Assembly: GCF_030272615.1 (NCBI RefSeq)
Contig: NC_081412.1
Location: forward strand, 26,258,501-26,318,500
DNA from: Cryptomeria japonica
Taxonomy: Eukaryota > Streptophyta > Pinopsida > Cupressales > Cupressaceae
Length of the DNA stretch: 60,000 nt
Reading direction: 5' to 3'
This document shows, piece by piece, positions 34,259 through 45,047 of this stretch. A model generated the notes under the pieces. It was not told the origin of the DNA and ran no database searches. It worked only from the letters and a program-made list of their open reading frames with translations. Positions within the stretch are counted from its first letter, which is position 1. Every line of letters starts with the position of its first letter. Position numbers and translations under genes: made by a program.

Positions 34259-34739
34259 TGTCAAAACCAAACTCCTTTCATGATTGCCTGACCTTACCAA
34301 GGATAAAGCGATTCACGAAGTTCCCCATGATAGATATATTTGTATATGCCCAATCATTGGCATTTGAGAAAGGAAAATTTTGAAAGATAGGACTTTACAT
34401 GCCCAGCCATCTACTTCTAAGAAATGAAAAAATTACTTTGAGTTCTTTTATTTAAGTATTTTAAAAAGTAGATTTTGTAACAATTTGGTTTGGCAGGAAT
34501 GGATGGTAAAAATAGTAGTTTATTTAATCAAAATTTATAGCAGATGAATTATGATCAGCAAAGAATAGGGAATAGTCATAAATAGAAGTTGGAGTTGTTT
34601 TTTTATCTCAATACAATTCAAATCTCATAGACATCATTAAGGCTTCCATTTATTTCATTTTCCATGTTTGATGTAGTGTTTATTTCTTTTAAAAAAAATT
34701 ATATTTTTTCAATAATTGACATCTAAAATGATATTTTAT

Positions 34740-36807
34740 TGTAATTGATAATTAAAATTTAATTTTGTTTAATTGTAATTGTTCTTATTTACATAATACA
34801 ACAAGCATCACTTAATGAAGAGAACTTGCCTTTATAGTATTGTAATAAAAATATTTATTATAAATCTTAATAATTATAATTTTGAATTATTGTTACTTTA
34901 AAATTATATTATTTTAATTATATTTTTGTAATATTAACTATAACTCTTACTTCAATAAAATAATATTAATAATTATAATATAAAATAAATATTATAGTGC
35001 AAATATAATTTTTTGTAAGAATATATTCCTAATTTAATTATATAATTTGTATAATTATAATTATAATAATAAATTGATCTTAAACTTGATTATTAATTAT
35101 TAGTTAAAGATTATATATTATTTTAAATATATTTATGTAATATTAATTATAATTGATCTTAATAAAATAAATATTAATAATTATAAAATTTATATAATTA
35201 TTATTAATAAAATGAATATAGGTATTTTTTAATGATTAAATTAAAATTATTTAAAAAGACGTATGGAGATTGCTTGGAGACATTTGAGATGGAAAATAAT
35301 GATTTATTGTAGTATTTCTAGACCTCTAGTGATAGTATTTGTGGTATGCAGTTGTGATTCAGTGAAGTATGCTTGTTTCAGTGAATAGTTTGTCAGTTAG
35401 GTCTTTGGTCTAGATTGTGGCAAATTATCATGGGGTTGTAGTATGATACTTATGAATATATATGCTCATCATATTTCAAATTTCATATGCTCATGCATTT
35501 TACAGTTGAAGATATTTAGGTCTGAGTTCTATTGGTTCAATGACAAAGTAACAATGTGCAGGAATGCATTGCATTCCTATGCCTTTGGTTGGTTAGAGTG
35601 ATGTGGTTTGTTGTTTTGGTTTCATTGATGTTTTGTGTAGCTATTTTGGTCATTTGCGAGTATGTTTGGTAGTCTGCATTGAAGATTAAATCAGTTGGAT
35701 TGGTGCATGCTAATAGGGTTATTAATTAGGGTCAACCTATGGTATTTTGGTCTATGTTGTAGTGTGCAGTTGCATAAGAGCGATTTTGGAAGTGTTTGGA
35801 AGGTGTGTCAATATGGTGTGATCCCTCACACATTTCATTTGTCTTCTGCATTATCTTGGAGATTGGTTTTTGGTCTGACCATTTTGCATGTACATGTTAC
35901 ACTTGTTTTGGCCAACCTAGTTGATGATATTGTGGTTGTGGATGGTATATAAAGGATAGAATGATTAAGTAGATAAAAAAATGAATTGTGTATATTGTGC
36001 AAAGTGAATGTGAAAAATTATAGAGGTTTGTATGTATAGCAAAGCAATGATGAAGGAAGTTTAAGATGTGTTTCGAATAGTGAATTGTGATTAGCATTTC
36101 AGTGAATGAGGTTCTCTGCAGTTCAACCTTTTTTTATGTTTTTATATCAAAACTCATGTATCTCACCTTGAAGAAGTAATCTTCAATTTTTGCAAGTACT
36201 TATTGTATCTTGACCTAAGGTTGTGCACCTTAGTTTTGCAAGTCCACTCAATGGCAGTTAGCACTTTGGGCTTTGGACTAAACATTGTAATCAGTTTATT
36301 ATATTGTAAATGTTATTCTTGTCGTAGTCTTTATCAATTTAGGTTTTTCACATAAAAATCGATATAAGATAATATATAAATAGTAGTATAATAATAGATT
36401 AAAAAAAATATTATTAATTATGGGGACTGAAAGTGTCCCAACATAAAATCCTAAGGATAATATAAAATATAAAATAAAAATTTAATGATATGATAATATA
36501 ACAAGTGTCACGTAGTGGTAAGTACTTGTCATGTATTGTAATAAAAATCTTTGTTCTAACTTTTAATTATTATAATTTTAAATTATAATAAAAATGAGTT
36601 CTAATTTTTAATTATCATAATTATGAATCATTGTTATTTTAAAAATTATATTTTTTAAAATATATTTATGTAATATTAACTATAACTCTTATTTTGATAA
36701 TTATAATATAATATAAATTTTATAGTGAAAAGTTATATTTTTCTTAAAATTATAATCCTAATTTAATTTAAAAAAATTATATAATTATAATTATAATAAA
36801 ATTAATC
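34740..36807. repeat. AT-rich duplicated block: copy 1 (34740-35240) and first part of copy 2 (36480-36807)
   Basis: Both copies share 'tattgtaataaaaat', 'taatattaactataactctta' variants and an 'aattataattataata' stretch in order. Copy 2 continues at 38463-38569 and again at 46485, interrupted by two LINEs. Copy 1 has no insertion at either place. Confidence 0.8.
35270..36360 (+). repeat. Possible degenerate LTR remnant
   Basis: Between the two AT-rich copies the base composition changes to G/T-rich. A TATATAAA box-like word lies near 35946, in an LTR-like setting, followed by a long untranslated stretch. I found no paired LTR, PPT or target duplication, so this is tentative. Confidence 0.3.
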
Positions 36808-36813
36808 ACCTAA

Positions 36814-37256
36814 GGAGAAGTGAAAGATCAATTTTGATGGTGCGTCTAAAGGAAATCCTAGACCATTTGGAGTGGGATTCATTGTTTGGGATTGGAAGGG
36901 GCAAGTGGTAGCTTTAGGAGCACAAAAACTTGACCTAGGAACAAACAGTATTGTTCAGCTGCATTGATTGCAATCAGATTTTATAGGAAGTTGGGAGTTA
37001 GAAGGTTGCACCTAGAGGGAGATTCATTGATTATCATTTAGGCAATAATGAAGGGTAATATAGAGGCATGGAATCTACAAAATAGAATTTTCAGTATTGT
37101 CAAAAAATTAAACAATTTGAAGACTTCAAAGTGAGTCACATTAGAAGGTCGGGTAACTTGGAGGTAGACATTTTATCTAAAGGGGCTTTAACCTTTAGTG
37201 AAATTGGTGAAATGAGGTTTAAGGACCTTTGGCAAGTTTTCATTGAGGAGATCTAA
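36814..37256 (+). pseudogene. LINE RNase H remnant, frameshifted
   Basis: 'KINFDGASKGNPRPFGVGFI' gives the first catalytic Asp. After a frameshift near 36958, 'LIAIRFYRKLGVRRLHLEGDS' gives the second Asp, followed by a TAG where Gln is usual. The end becomes 'FSEIGEMRFKDLWQVFIEEI' before TAA near 37256. A TGA just before KINFDG replaces the usual Trp. Confidence 0.85.
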
Positions 37257-37541
37257 TATTTTTTAGAAGTGACAGAAGATTTAGCAATATCCTTCTAGTA
37301 CACTTTGAGTACAAAAATTGAAGAAGTGTTTTGGAAGTGGTGGCGGGTAATAAAGACCTACAAGGACATTAATAAAGGAGCTTGAGTTGATGGAAATCAA
37401 TTTTAATTCTCAGTCCTTTCCCTTCTACATTGTTCAAAGTTGAGAGAGAAGTGGAAGTATAAATGCTTCTCTACGAAAATTTTTAGTAGAGGTGGTGTTT
37501 CTAGGTGTGTCGAAGGTGGTGGTGTTGTGCAGGGTGGTGAA

Positions 37542-38150
37542 ATGGAAGCAAATTTCACCCTCTGAACAAGAAAATTGTTATGCCCTTTCTATGGGGATTT
37601 AATGGTGAGGAGGCTGCAAGGTATTTTCAATTTCTGAGATGAGCATATTGCACAATGTATCTTTCTCATTATGGCCAAGGCTTTCGACAGGGTGAAGTAC
37701 AAATACAAAATGAGGATGGACATATACTCCTTAATTATGGTGTGGGGCCTGAAAGTTGGCATGAATGTTGAAACAGTGAGGTGGGTGATGGAAGCTTTGG
37801 TTCATAAAGACTTCCTAGATGGAATGGAGTCATTTCTAGAGTGGGAAGCACCTGGGAAAGGGTTTGATATTGGAGAAGGTGTGGAGGGTGATGGGTAGGG
37901 GGTTAAGGTAGTGATAGTCCCTTTTGTGAGATTGTCGCAAGGACAGTGCAAGTTTCATCAAAGGGCAGAGGCAAGACATGGGTGGGAAGCCCTAAAATGT
38001 GTAGTGTAGATCAAAGAGCTTGACACTATCATTGAAAGAACCAAGGCCAAGGCAGAGGGTGCAAAGAGGAGAGTGTTGCATCTGAGGAAGCCAAGAGCGA
38101 TTGTAGGGAAGTGGTCGAGTGGTGAAGCTAGCTCTTCGAAGATGTGTTGA
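37542..38150 (+). pseudogene. Unknown LINE-associated module (copy B)
   Basis: In one frame from ATG 37542 (MEANFTL) to TGA 38150, with internal stops including TAG at 37896-37898 and another near 38007. Segments: 'DIYSLIMVWGLKVG' (Asp codon 37719), 'DGMESFLEWEAPGKGFDIGE', 'VPFVRLSQGQ', 'RHGWEAL', then a Lys/Arg/Glu-rich helix. It matches copy A in order, spacing and start. The words AKAFDRVKY look like a polymerase motif, but their position after RNase H and the alignment with copy A argue against that. Confidence 0.7.
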
Positions 38151-38605
38151 TGATGTTTTGGTTTAGTTTCAGATTTGGTATTTTTTTTTTGTCTTTGGTG
38201 GGTTCATCCACCCTTTTTGTAATTTCATTATGTTTGTTTTGTTGTTTGGTCAGGGGGTAGGTTTTGGTTTGGATGATGTAGTATCAGTGAACAAGCTTTT
38301 CGAAAAAGCTCTAGTTAGGTTAGATGGGATGCCTCTTTTTGGCAAATGATGAAGTTTTTGGAAAGTCGATATTTTGACTTCTTGATATTGTATATCTCCT
38401 TTTGAATATCAATAAAATATAACACTATTACCAAGCAAAAAAAAATTATAATAAAATTAATCTCAAACTTAATTATTAATTTGTAGTATAATATTATATT
38501 AGTTTTGTATTTATGTAATATTAATTATAATTGGTCTTAATTAAATAACTATTAATAATTATCAAAGTGGATCTACGCATAATCAAGCTCTGCTATCCGG
38601 CGAAA

Positions 38606-40333
38606 ATGCGAATTAAACACGCAGCGCATTTGTCAAGTTTTTTAGCGGGGGGGAGCAGACAGGTTTTCGCCTCTTGTCCGAGGAGCATCTCGGTCTTCAG
38701 TCCGCCATGTAAGAAAATCCCTGCAAGAAACATAACGGTGTCAAACGCAAGGAGGGATTCGGTCTTCAGAGAGGGCGATTTTGGGATAAATAATGAAATT
38801 AGGGCAAAAAATGCCAAAGCCCTGTCGCTACCCTCCGACGGAAAATGGCAAGTGTATCGTTCGAAAAAATCCAGGAAAAAGATGGGCAATAATAAAGATA
38901 CATCTTTAAATATTGATAGGCGCAAACACACAGCTCCAAAGCTATCTCCGGCAACAGGGGCTAATTTGGTGCCGCTCAGGAAAGTTAGAATTTTTGAGCC
39001 AAAACCTAATATTAGGCAGAGGCGTATATGCAAGATCCTGACTCATCTGATGGAACCCCAATTCAATTTATATAGCAAATATGGGGTTTTTGTAAAATGG
39101 ACTGGATTCGGTGATGATACAAAACGGATTGTCAATTGGTGGCTGGCCCTATATCCGGGACAGGTAAGTATTACTATCCTGGAAAATAATTTTCTTGCAA
39201 TTTTGTGTGATAATCATAATACAAAGAATGACATTTTGCATGGTAAGGTTAAATTGTTTAGAGGCTTTGGTTTTTTTCGATGTGAATGGATGCCGAATTT
39301 TGACCCACATTCACAGAATTTAAACAAATACCCAAGATGGATTAATCTGGGCTCTTTACCTATCGAATATTTGGATTTTAAAATTTTGGAACTCTTAGGG
39401 GAACAGTTCGGGTCCTTTTTGGGCTGCGAAGGATTAGAAAGTAAGGTTTTAAACAAGAACACCAAAATCTTAGTTGAATTTGACAGTAATTCTCGGGTCT
39501 TGGAACCCACCAAGCTAGTAACAAACAGGGGGGAATGGAACATTTATCCCACCTTCTATGATGGGGTCATAAATGAATCTGATATATGGCTGAAATCAAG
39601 CTCGGTACTGGTTAAAAGTATCGATCAAGAGGAAAACCCTCTTTCAGATCAGAATGAAAAAATCATATTAAATTCTATCCATGAAAATGCTAACTGCCCT
39701 CCTGTGACTAACACAGATGAAAACAAACACAATTATCTCAGTAATATTAATGACCTTGATAAGATAATAGATGAGGCAAATTCCATAAAAGAAGAAGCCT
39801 TAGTGGAGATGTCAAAAAGATTCTCCGATTCGATGGATTCATTGAAATCTCCTTCTGAAACAAAATCAGTCGTAAACTTGGGGCAAGATAATGAGGCAGA
39901 ACAAGAAGAAATGTCTTCTAGAATGGCTGCTGTTCTAGAGGTATTCAATAATAATGAAGTTGAAAATCTTTCCCCGGAAGAGGAAGATGAGAAGAGGTTT
40001 CTAATTCAGGAACTTCTGGCCTCTATGGATGAGGGAGAAAATAATGAGAATAGGGTAGGAGATATCTCCCCGCTCCCTGTCAATGACTACACAGCAGCTC
40101 AGTCCCAGCTGGGAGAGGATGAGAGAGAAGGAGTGATAGTTCCACAGCTATCCTTAGGAATAACAAACATATATGACGGGAGAAACTTCCCTGACTGCGC
40201 TAGAGAAGCTAAAAGTAGAGACAGAAAATCTTTGAGCGAATTAAGGTTGCAGGATGGAAATGCAAAAGACCAAGGCAAATTAACTGCCTTCTTTGATGCT
40301 GGGAAGGGGAAGGGCCTTCCCACGGTCCAATGA
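38606..40333 (+). CDS. LINE ORF1 protein (gag-like, RNA-binding), intact
   Basis: 575 codons from ATG 38606. The frame is open further upstream to a GTG at 38567, but that codon lies in the target duplication and is not a eukaryotic start. Residues about 1-110 are basic and Ser/Lys-rich. Residues about 130-300 form a DUF4283-like domain ('KYGVFVKWTGFGDD', 'NNFLAILCDNHNTK', 'CEWMPNFDPHSQN', 'RWINLGSLPIEYLDF'). The C-terminal 240 residues are acidic and Asn/Glu/Ser-rich. Unlike ORF1 of the left LINE, no CCHC zinc knuckle follows the domain. The stop overlaps the ORF2 start as ATGA (40330-40333), which suggests termination-reinitiation for ORF2. The protein presumably coats element RNA (family knowledge). 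Confidence 0.9.
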   Translation: MRIKHAAHLSSFLAGGSRQVFASCPRSISVFSPPCKKIPARNITVSNARRDSVFREGDFGINNEIRAKNAKALSLPSDGKWQVYRSKKSRKKMGNNKDTSLNIDRRKHTAPKLSPATGANLVPLRKVRIFEPKPNIRQRRICKILTHLMEPQFNLYSKYGVFVKWTGFGDDTKRIVNWWLALYPGQVSITILENNFLAILCDNHNTKNDILHGKVKLFRGFGFFRCEWMPNFDPHSQNLNKYPRWINLGSLPIEYLDFKILELLGEQFGSFLGCEGLESKVLNKNTKILVEFDSNSRVLEPTKLVTNRGEWNIYPTFYDGVINESDIWLKSSSVLVKSIDQEENPLSDQNEKIILNSIHENANCPPVTNTDENKHNYLSNINDLDKIIDEANSIKEEALVEMSKRFSDSMDSLKSPSETKSVVNLGQDNEAEQEEMSSRMAAVLEVFNNNEVENLSPEEEDEKRFLIQELLASMDEGENNENRVGDISPLPVNDYTAAQSQLGEDEREGVIVPQLSLGITNIYDGRNFPDCAREAKSRDRKSLSELRLQDGNAKDQGKLTAFFDAGKGKGLPTVQ

Positions 40334-43300
40334 AACTCTCTTCATGGAATGTTAGGGGCATGAATGCCCCTAACAAACAACGTCTAATTAGACACAACAT
40401 CATAAAATGGAAACATGACATCGTTCTCCTTCAAGAAACTAAATTAGCCCAGGTAGAAGCAGAGGCTTTTAAAAGGAAATTAGGTCTTCTTAGCTGTGAA
40501 TTTGTGGAAGCCAAGGGTGCATCTGGTGGATTAGGTATCATTTGGAATCTGCGTAGTATATTATTCTGTCCAATAGCAGGAAACAGAAACTGGCTATTGG
40601 GAAAGGTAACAAGCAAACACAGCAAGCTCTCATTTACCCTTATAAACGTCTATGGCCCGATTCCAGATGCTGGGAAACGCAAAGTTTGGTCGGAAATCTC
40701 GTTTATGATGGGGCTAGATCCCTATTCCCCTGTTATTCTAGGAGGGGACTTCAATGCTATCCTAAATTTATCAGAGAAAAAGGGTGGTATTCACAGGGAA
40801 CCGCAGTCCTTAAAAGACTTTAGAGAGTGGGTAGCTCTTAACAATCTGATTGATATAGAAACTAGTAATGGAATGTATACCTGGTACAATAGAAGATCAA
40901 GCTTTACTCAAATCGCTGAGAGATTAGATAGATTCCTTTTTAGAGGGAATCTGAGTGATCTAGCGATTAACCTCTCAGCTTCGTTACTCCCTTCTTCAGG
41001 ATCTGATCACTATCCTGTCATCCTCAATATTGAGGGAGAGGCTACACCGAGGTGCTGCCCCTTTAAGTTTGAAAAAATGTGGATGCAAAATCCGGATTTC
41101 TATGATCTCGTAGCCAGGTGGTGGTCTGAGGTTAACTTTCAGGGCTCAAAAATGTTTTGCCTTGTAAATAAACTAAAACATCTTAAAAACAAGTTACTGA
41201 AATGGAATAATGAAGTCTTCGGTAACATTTTTGAAACCAAAATTTCATTAGAAAAAGAAATTGCTGACCTAAATGAAAAAGTGTTTAGACTAGGAATGGA
41301 TCAGGATAGCTTCCTCAAAGAAAAGGAGCTCCTCGGGAAATATGAGGATACGTTAACAAAAGAAGAAATTTTTTGGAAACAGAAATCTAGAGAGAATTGG
41401 CTTCAAAATGGGGATAGGAATACTAAGTTCTTCCACAACAGTACAAAAAATAGGAGGATCACCAATAGTATTCACAAGATCATGAGTAATAATGGCATAC
41501 TTCTAGAAGATCAAAAGGACATAACTACAGAAGCGGTGAACCATTTCAAAACCCTATTCAGTTCGGAATCTTCCCCTAAAGACGCCAATTTAACTTTGCT
41601 TAGGAATATTCCTAAGATCGTAACTGAAAACCAAAACAAAGCGCTTAGCAACAAACTTTCAGAATCAAAAGTAAAATTAGCATTGGGACAACTTAACCCT
41701 GATAAAGCACCCGGCCCCGATGGTTTTCCAGCTTGCTTTTTTCAAAAATGCTGGCTCATTATTGGTAAGGAGGTGGTGGAAGCTTTGGAAGCTGTGAGAA
41801 ACTCTAGAAGTATTTTAAAGGAGATTAACAATACTTTCATAACTTTGATTCCTAAGAAGGAGGAATCAAGAAACTTTGATGATTTCCGACCTATTTCCTT
41901 ATGCAACACAATCTACAAGCTTTTTACAAAAAATTTAGCGAATAGATTGAAGGGCATTCTCCCTTGCATAATTTCAGAGGAACAGACAGGATTCGTTCCA
42001 AGTAGATCCATCTTTGATGGTATTATTGTGGCTCAAGAAGTCATGCACTCGTTACAACTAAATCGTTCAACGGCTATGATGATCAAATTAGACATCAAAA
42101 AGGCATATGATAAAGTCGATTGGAGATTTTTGTGTAAATGTTTAGAATCCTTTGGGTTTTCTAAACAATGGATCAATTTAATATTCGAATGCATCTCATC
42201 TCCCAGGGTATCATTACTTATTAATGGTTCCCCTGCAGGCTTCTTCCAGATATCTAGAGGGATTAGACAAGGAGATCCTTTATCCCCTTTCTTATTCATC
42301 ATAATGGCAGAGGGCCTTGGGAGAATCATTTCATGTGCTCATATTAATCAGATTATTAAAGGTATTAAAATCACTAATGGAATGGAGGCCATTACTCACC
42401 AGCAGTTTGTTGATGACACAATGCTGATGGGATGTGCGAATAGGATGGAAGCCATGGCTTTCAAAAGGATTCTTGACATTTATGCTTTAGCCTCGGGTCA
42501 AGAAGTAAACAAGAATAAATCAGAAATCTTCTTCTTCAATACTTCGCAAAACTTAGAAACAGATATATGTAATATTTTTGGGTTTGATCGTGGGAAACTG
42601 CCTTGTAAATATTTAGGGATACCGATGGATAAGGGAAATAATATCATTTCATTATGGAAAGGTATCCTTGACAAGATGGATCTCAGGTTGAATTCTTGGA
42701 AGAATAAATGCCTCTCTTCGGCTGGGAGGATTACTTTACTTAAAGCTGTTTTGGCGGCTATTCCGATATATCAAATGTCCTGCCAGCAATTACCTAAAGG
42801 AGCTCGGCTCGAAATGATAAAAAAGATGAGGAAGTTCTTTTGGAATATGGATTCAGACAAAAAGAAATTCGCATTAATTTCTTGGGATAAAATTAGCCAA
42901 CCTATCAGTTTAGGGGGAGTTGGCATCAAAGATTTGGGGGTTCAAAACATGGCTCTGGGGGCGAAGTTAGTCTGGAAAATGTTCTCGGATCCAAATCTTA
43001 AATGGGTAAGGATCCTCAAAGCTAAATATCTTACTAATTCCAACCCTAATAGCATTTTGAGGATGGAAATATTACCTAAAGGATCCAAAGTTTGGAATTT
43101 TATGATAGAATGTAGAAAGGTGATCAGGGATTATCTAACTTGGGATATTGCGGAAGGATCTGAGGCTTTGTTCTGGGAAGACTCTTGGGGGGGTTATCCA
43201 GAATTAGACAAAATTGGTATAAGCGTAGAAGGTATAGAACATTGCAAATCTATCAGAGGTAGGTTTGTTAAGGATTATATCAAGCTTATCTCCAATGATC

Positions 43301-44544
43301 CCGCTTTGGGTTGGGAGTGGAAACCCCTTGATGAGATGAACTTGTCAAATTCAGACAAGGAGATCCTCTGGAATAATTTGAGGCATAGGCAATTATCATT
43401 TCATACTAGGAAAGACAGGATTATATGGGCGGGTAGCTCTTCAGGTATTTACAAAGCCAAAGAAGGATACTCCCTTTTAAAACGCAGTCGAGCTGCAACC
43501 AATCCTAATATACCGATTAGCCTATGTTGGAATAACGTTGGTCTTCCCAAAGCTGGTATCTTCTTATGGGCAGCTTTCCAAAAAAGAATTCTTACCTCAG
43601 ACTGGTTCTCAAAATTAGGATACCTGGGTCCATCGAGATGTCCTCTATGCGAATCAGAGGAAGAAAATGCGGATCACCTGCTTCTCAATTGCAGTTTCAG
43701 TCAGAGATGTTGGGATTGGCTTTGCTCAAGCCTTGGATGGCTGACGCCGAGACCTAGGGACATTTCAGAATGGCTGCTTAGCTGGCAACCTCCTCACACA
43801 AAGGATATATATCACTTAGTGTGGTTAATTTCCCTGGCAATCCTCATATGGGAAATATGGAAGGAGAGAAATAGGTGGATCTTTAAAGAATCAAAATTGA
43901 GGGTAGAATCCCTTCTAAATAAGATCGAAGCATCAATTGTGGAAAAAATTAATAATAAACTTAGACATACACAGGAAAAGTCTATTAACCTATCCAGATG
44001 GGATGAGGTTCTTCGTTCTAAATGGTTGGGTTTGATAATTCCCTCGTTTATTGGGAAGGGTGGGAAACAGGATGAGATGGATAGGAAGCTAACAAAATGG
44101 GCTCCCCCTCGAAAGGGTTGGGCTAAGCTAAACTTTGATGGCGCGTCCCATGGGAACCCTGGTGTAGCAGGTATTGGGTGTGCTATTCATCAAGACAACG
44201 GAGATCTAATAGCTAGCATTAATAAGCCCATAGGTGTGGCTTCAAATAACATGGCTGAGTTTTCAGCGTTGCGGGAGGGACTGATTATAGCTAAATCACT
44301 CAAGATTAAATATCTGGAAATTGAAGGTGATTCGTCATTAACTATAAATGCAGTCAGGACTAGGGAAGTGTCTAACTGGAGATTGAAAGCGGAATTAAAA
44401 AGAATTCTGGATTTGATCAAATACTTTGAGGAAACTTCGGTTAAACATATTTATCGGGAAGGTAATTCTATAGCTGACAAGTTAGCAAATTTAGGGGCAG
44501 ATGGTAATTCGTCTGTCTTTAGGAAGGATACTCCCTCGGATTAA
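40330..44544 (+). CDS. LINE ORF2 polyprotein: endonuclease, reverse transcriptase, RNase H
   Basis: 1404 codons, no interruption. Endonuclease (1-235): Asn7 in 'SSWNVRG', Glu36 in 'LLQETKL', Asp140 and Asn142 in 'GGDFNAI', and the SDH motif with Asp226-His227. Reverse transcriptase (about 450-760): 'APGPDGFPACFF', 'FRPISLCNTIYKL', 'KLDIKKAYDKVDW', 'SRGIRQGDPLSPFLF', and catalytic 'FVDDT' with Asp695-Asp696. A Cys/His zinc-binding region near 1098-1120 reads 'CPLCESEEENADHLLLNC'. RNase H (about 1265-1395): Asp1270 in 'NFDGASHGNPG', Glu in 'NNMAEFSAL', Asp in 'EIEGDSS', and Asp in 'IADKLANLGA'. All catalytic residues are present. It ends soon after RNase H, without the extra module seen downstream in other LINEs here. 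Confidence 0.96.
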   Translation: MKLSSWNVRGMNAPNKQRLIRHNIIKWKHDIVLLQETKLAQVEAEAFKRKLGLLSCEFVEAKGASGGLGIIWNLRSILFCPIAGNRNWLLGKVTSKHSKLSFTLINVYGPIPDAGKRKVWSEISFMMGLDPYSPVILGGDFNAILNLSEKKGGIHREPQSLKDFREWVALNNLIDIETSNGMYTWYNRRSSFTQIAERLDRFLFRGNLSDLAINLSASLLPSSGSDHYPVILNIEGEATPRCCPFKFEKMWMQNPDFYDLVARWWSEVNFQGSKMFCLVNKLKHLKNKLLKWNNEVFGNIFETKISLEKEIADLNEKVFRLGMDQDSFLKEKELLGKYEDTLTKEEIFWKQKSRENWLQNGDRNTKFFHNSTKNRRITNSIHKIMSNNGILLEDQKDITTEAVNHFKTLFSSESSPKDANLTLLRNIPKIVTENQNKALSNKLSESKVKLALGQLNPDKAPGPDGFPACFFQKCWLIIGKEVVEALEAVRNSRSILKEINNTFITLIPKKEESRNFDDFRPISLCNTIYKLFTKNLANRLKGILPCIISEEQTGFVPSRSIFDGIIVAQEVMHSLQLNRSTAMMIKLDIKKAYDKVDWRFLCKCLESFGFSKQWINLIFECISSPRVSLLINGSPAGFFQISRGIRQGDPLSPFLFIIMAEGLGRIISCAHINQIIKGIKITNGMEAITHQQFVDDTMLMGCANRMEAMAFKRILDIYALASGQEVNKNKSEIFFFNTSQNLETDICNIFGFDRGKLPCKYLGIPMDKGNNIISLWKGILDKMDLRLNSWKNKCLSSAGRITLLKAVLAAIPIYQMSCQQLPKGARLEMIKKMRKFFWNMDSDKKKFALISWDKISQPISLGGVGIKDLGVQNMALGAKLVWKMFSDPNLKWVRILKAKYLTNSNPNSILRMEILPKGSKVWNFMIECRKVIRDYLTWDIAEGSEALFWEDSWGGYPELDKIGISVEGIEHCKSIRGRFVKDYIKLISNDPALGWEWKPLDEMNLSNSDKEILWNNLRHRQLSFHTRKDRIIWAGSSSGIYKAKEGYSLLKRSRAATNPNIPISLCWNNVGLPKAGIFLWAAFQKRILTSDWFSKLGYLGPSRCPLCESEEENADHLLLNCSFSQRCWDWLCSSLGWLTPRPRDISEWLLSWQPPHTKDIYHLVWLISLAILIWEIWKERNRWIFKESKLRVESLLNKIEASIVEKINNKLRHTQEKSINLSRWDEVLRSKWLGLIIPSFIGKGGKQDEMDRKLTKWAPPRKGWAKLNFDGASHGNPGVAGIGCAIHQDNGDLIASINKPIGVASNNMAEFSALREGLIIAKSLKIKYLEIEGDSSLTINAVRTREVSNWRLKAELKRILDLIKYFEETSVKHIYREGNSIADKLANLGADGNSSVFRKDTPSD

Positions 44545-44676
44545 AACTTTGGCGTTGGCCATGTCAACAACTCATATCACTCCTCTCCAAGTCCTCTCCT
44601 TGGCCCTCTTGTATATATTCTAGGATATGCGGTCATGGTTTCCTTATTACAGCATTTTGGTAGTCTAAGATTCAGT

Positions 44677-44679
<3 letters not shown>

Positions 44680-44772
<93 letters not shown>

Positions 44773-44961
44773 TATATATATATATATATATGCTCACATA
44801 TATATATATGTATATATTTGTAGTTAACCCCATATGGACTGATTCATGTTATATGGTGTACTCATATAAAAACAAATATATACATATATATATATTCATA
44901 TATATAGATATATGTATATATATACAATCTTATATATATACACATATATATATATATACTC

Positions 44962-45042
<81 letters not shown>
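44680..45042. repeat. Compound TA/TG microsatellite in LINE 3' UTR
   Basis: (TA)n at 44680-44768, interrupted TA-rich sequence to 44978, then (TG)32 at 44979-45042. Short reading frames on both strands here are artefacts of the repeat. Confidence 0.95.

Positions 45043-45047
<5 letters not shown>

Larger units (their letters stand above)
36808..38444 (+). mobile_element. 5'-truncated LINE with 18-bp target-site duplication
   Basis: ATTATAATAAAATTAATC occurs perfectly at 36790-36807 and 38445-38462, bracketing the LINE and its A-rich tail (38436-38444). It keeps the RNase H end of ORF2, a second decayed frame about 415 nt further on (37542-38150), and a 3' UTR of about 290 bp. Confidence 0.93.

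Noticed and set aside
37671-37720. AKAFDRVKY as a reverse transcriptase motif A
   Set aside because: It lies downstream of RNase H, has no other polymerase motif around it, and aligns with the module of copy A.
38567-38605. Upstream in-frame GTG extension of LINE ORF1
   Set aside because: GTG is not a normal plant start and lies in the target duplication; the first ATG is at 38606.
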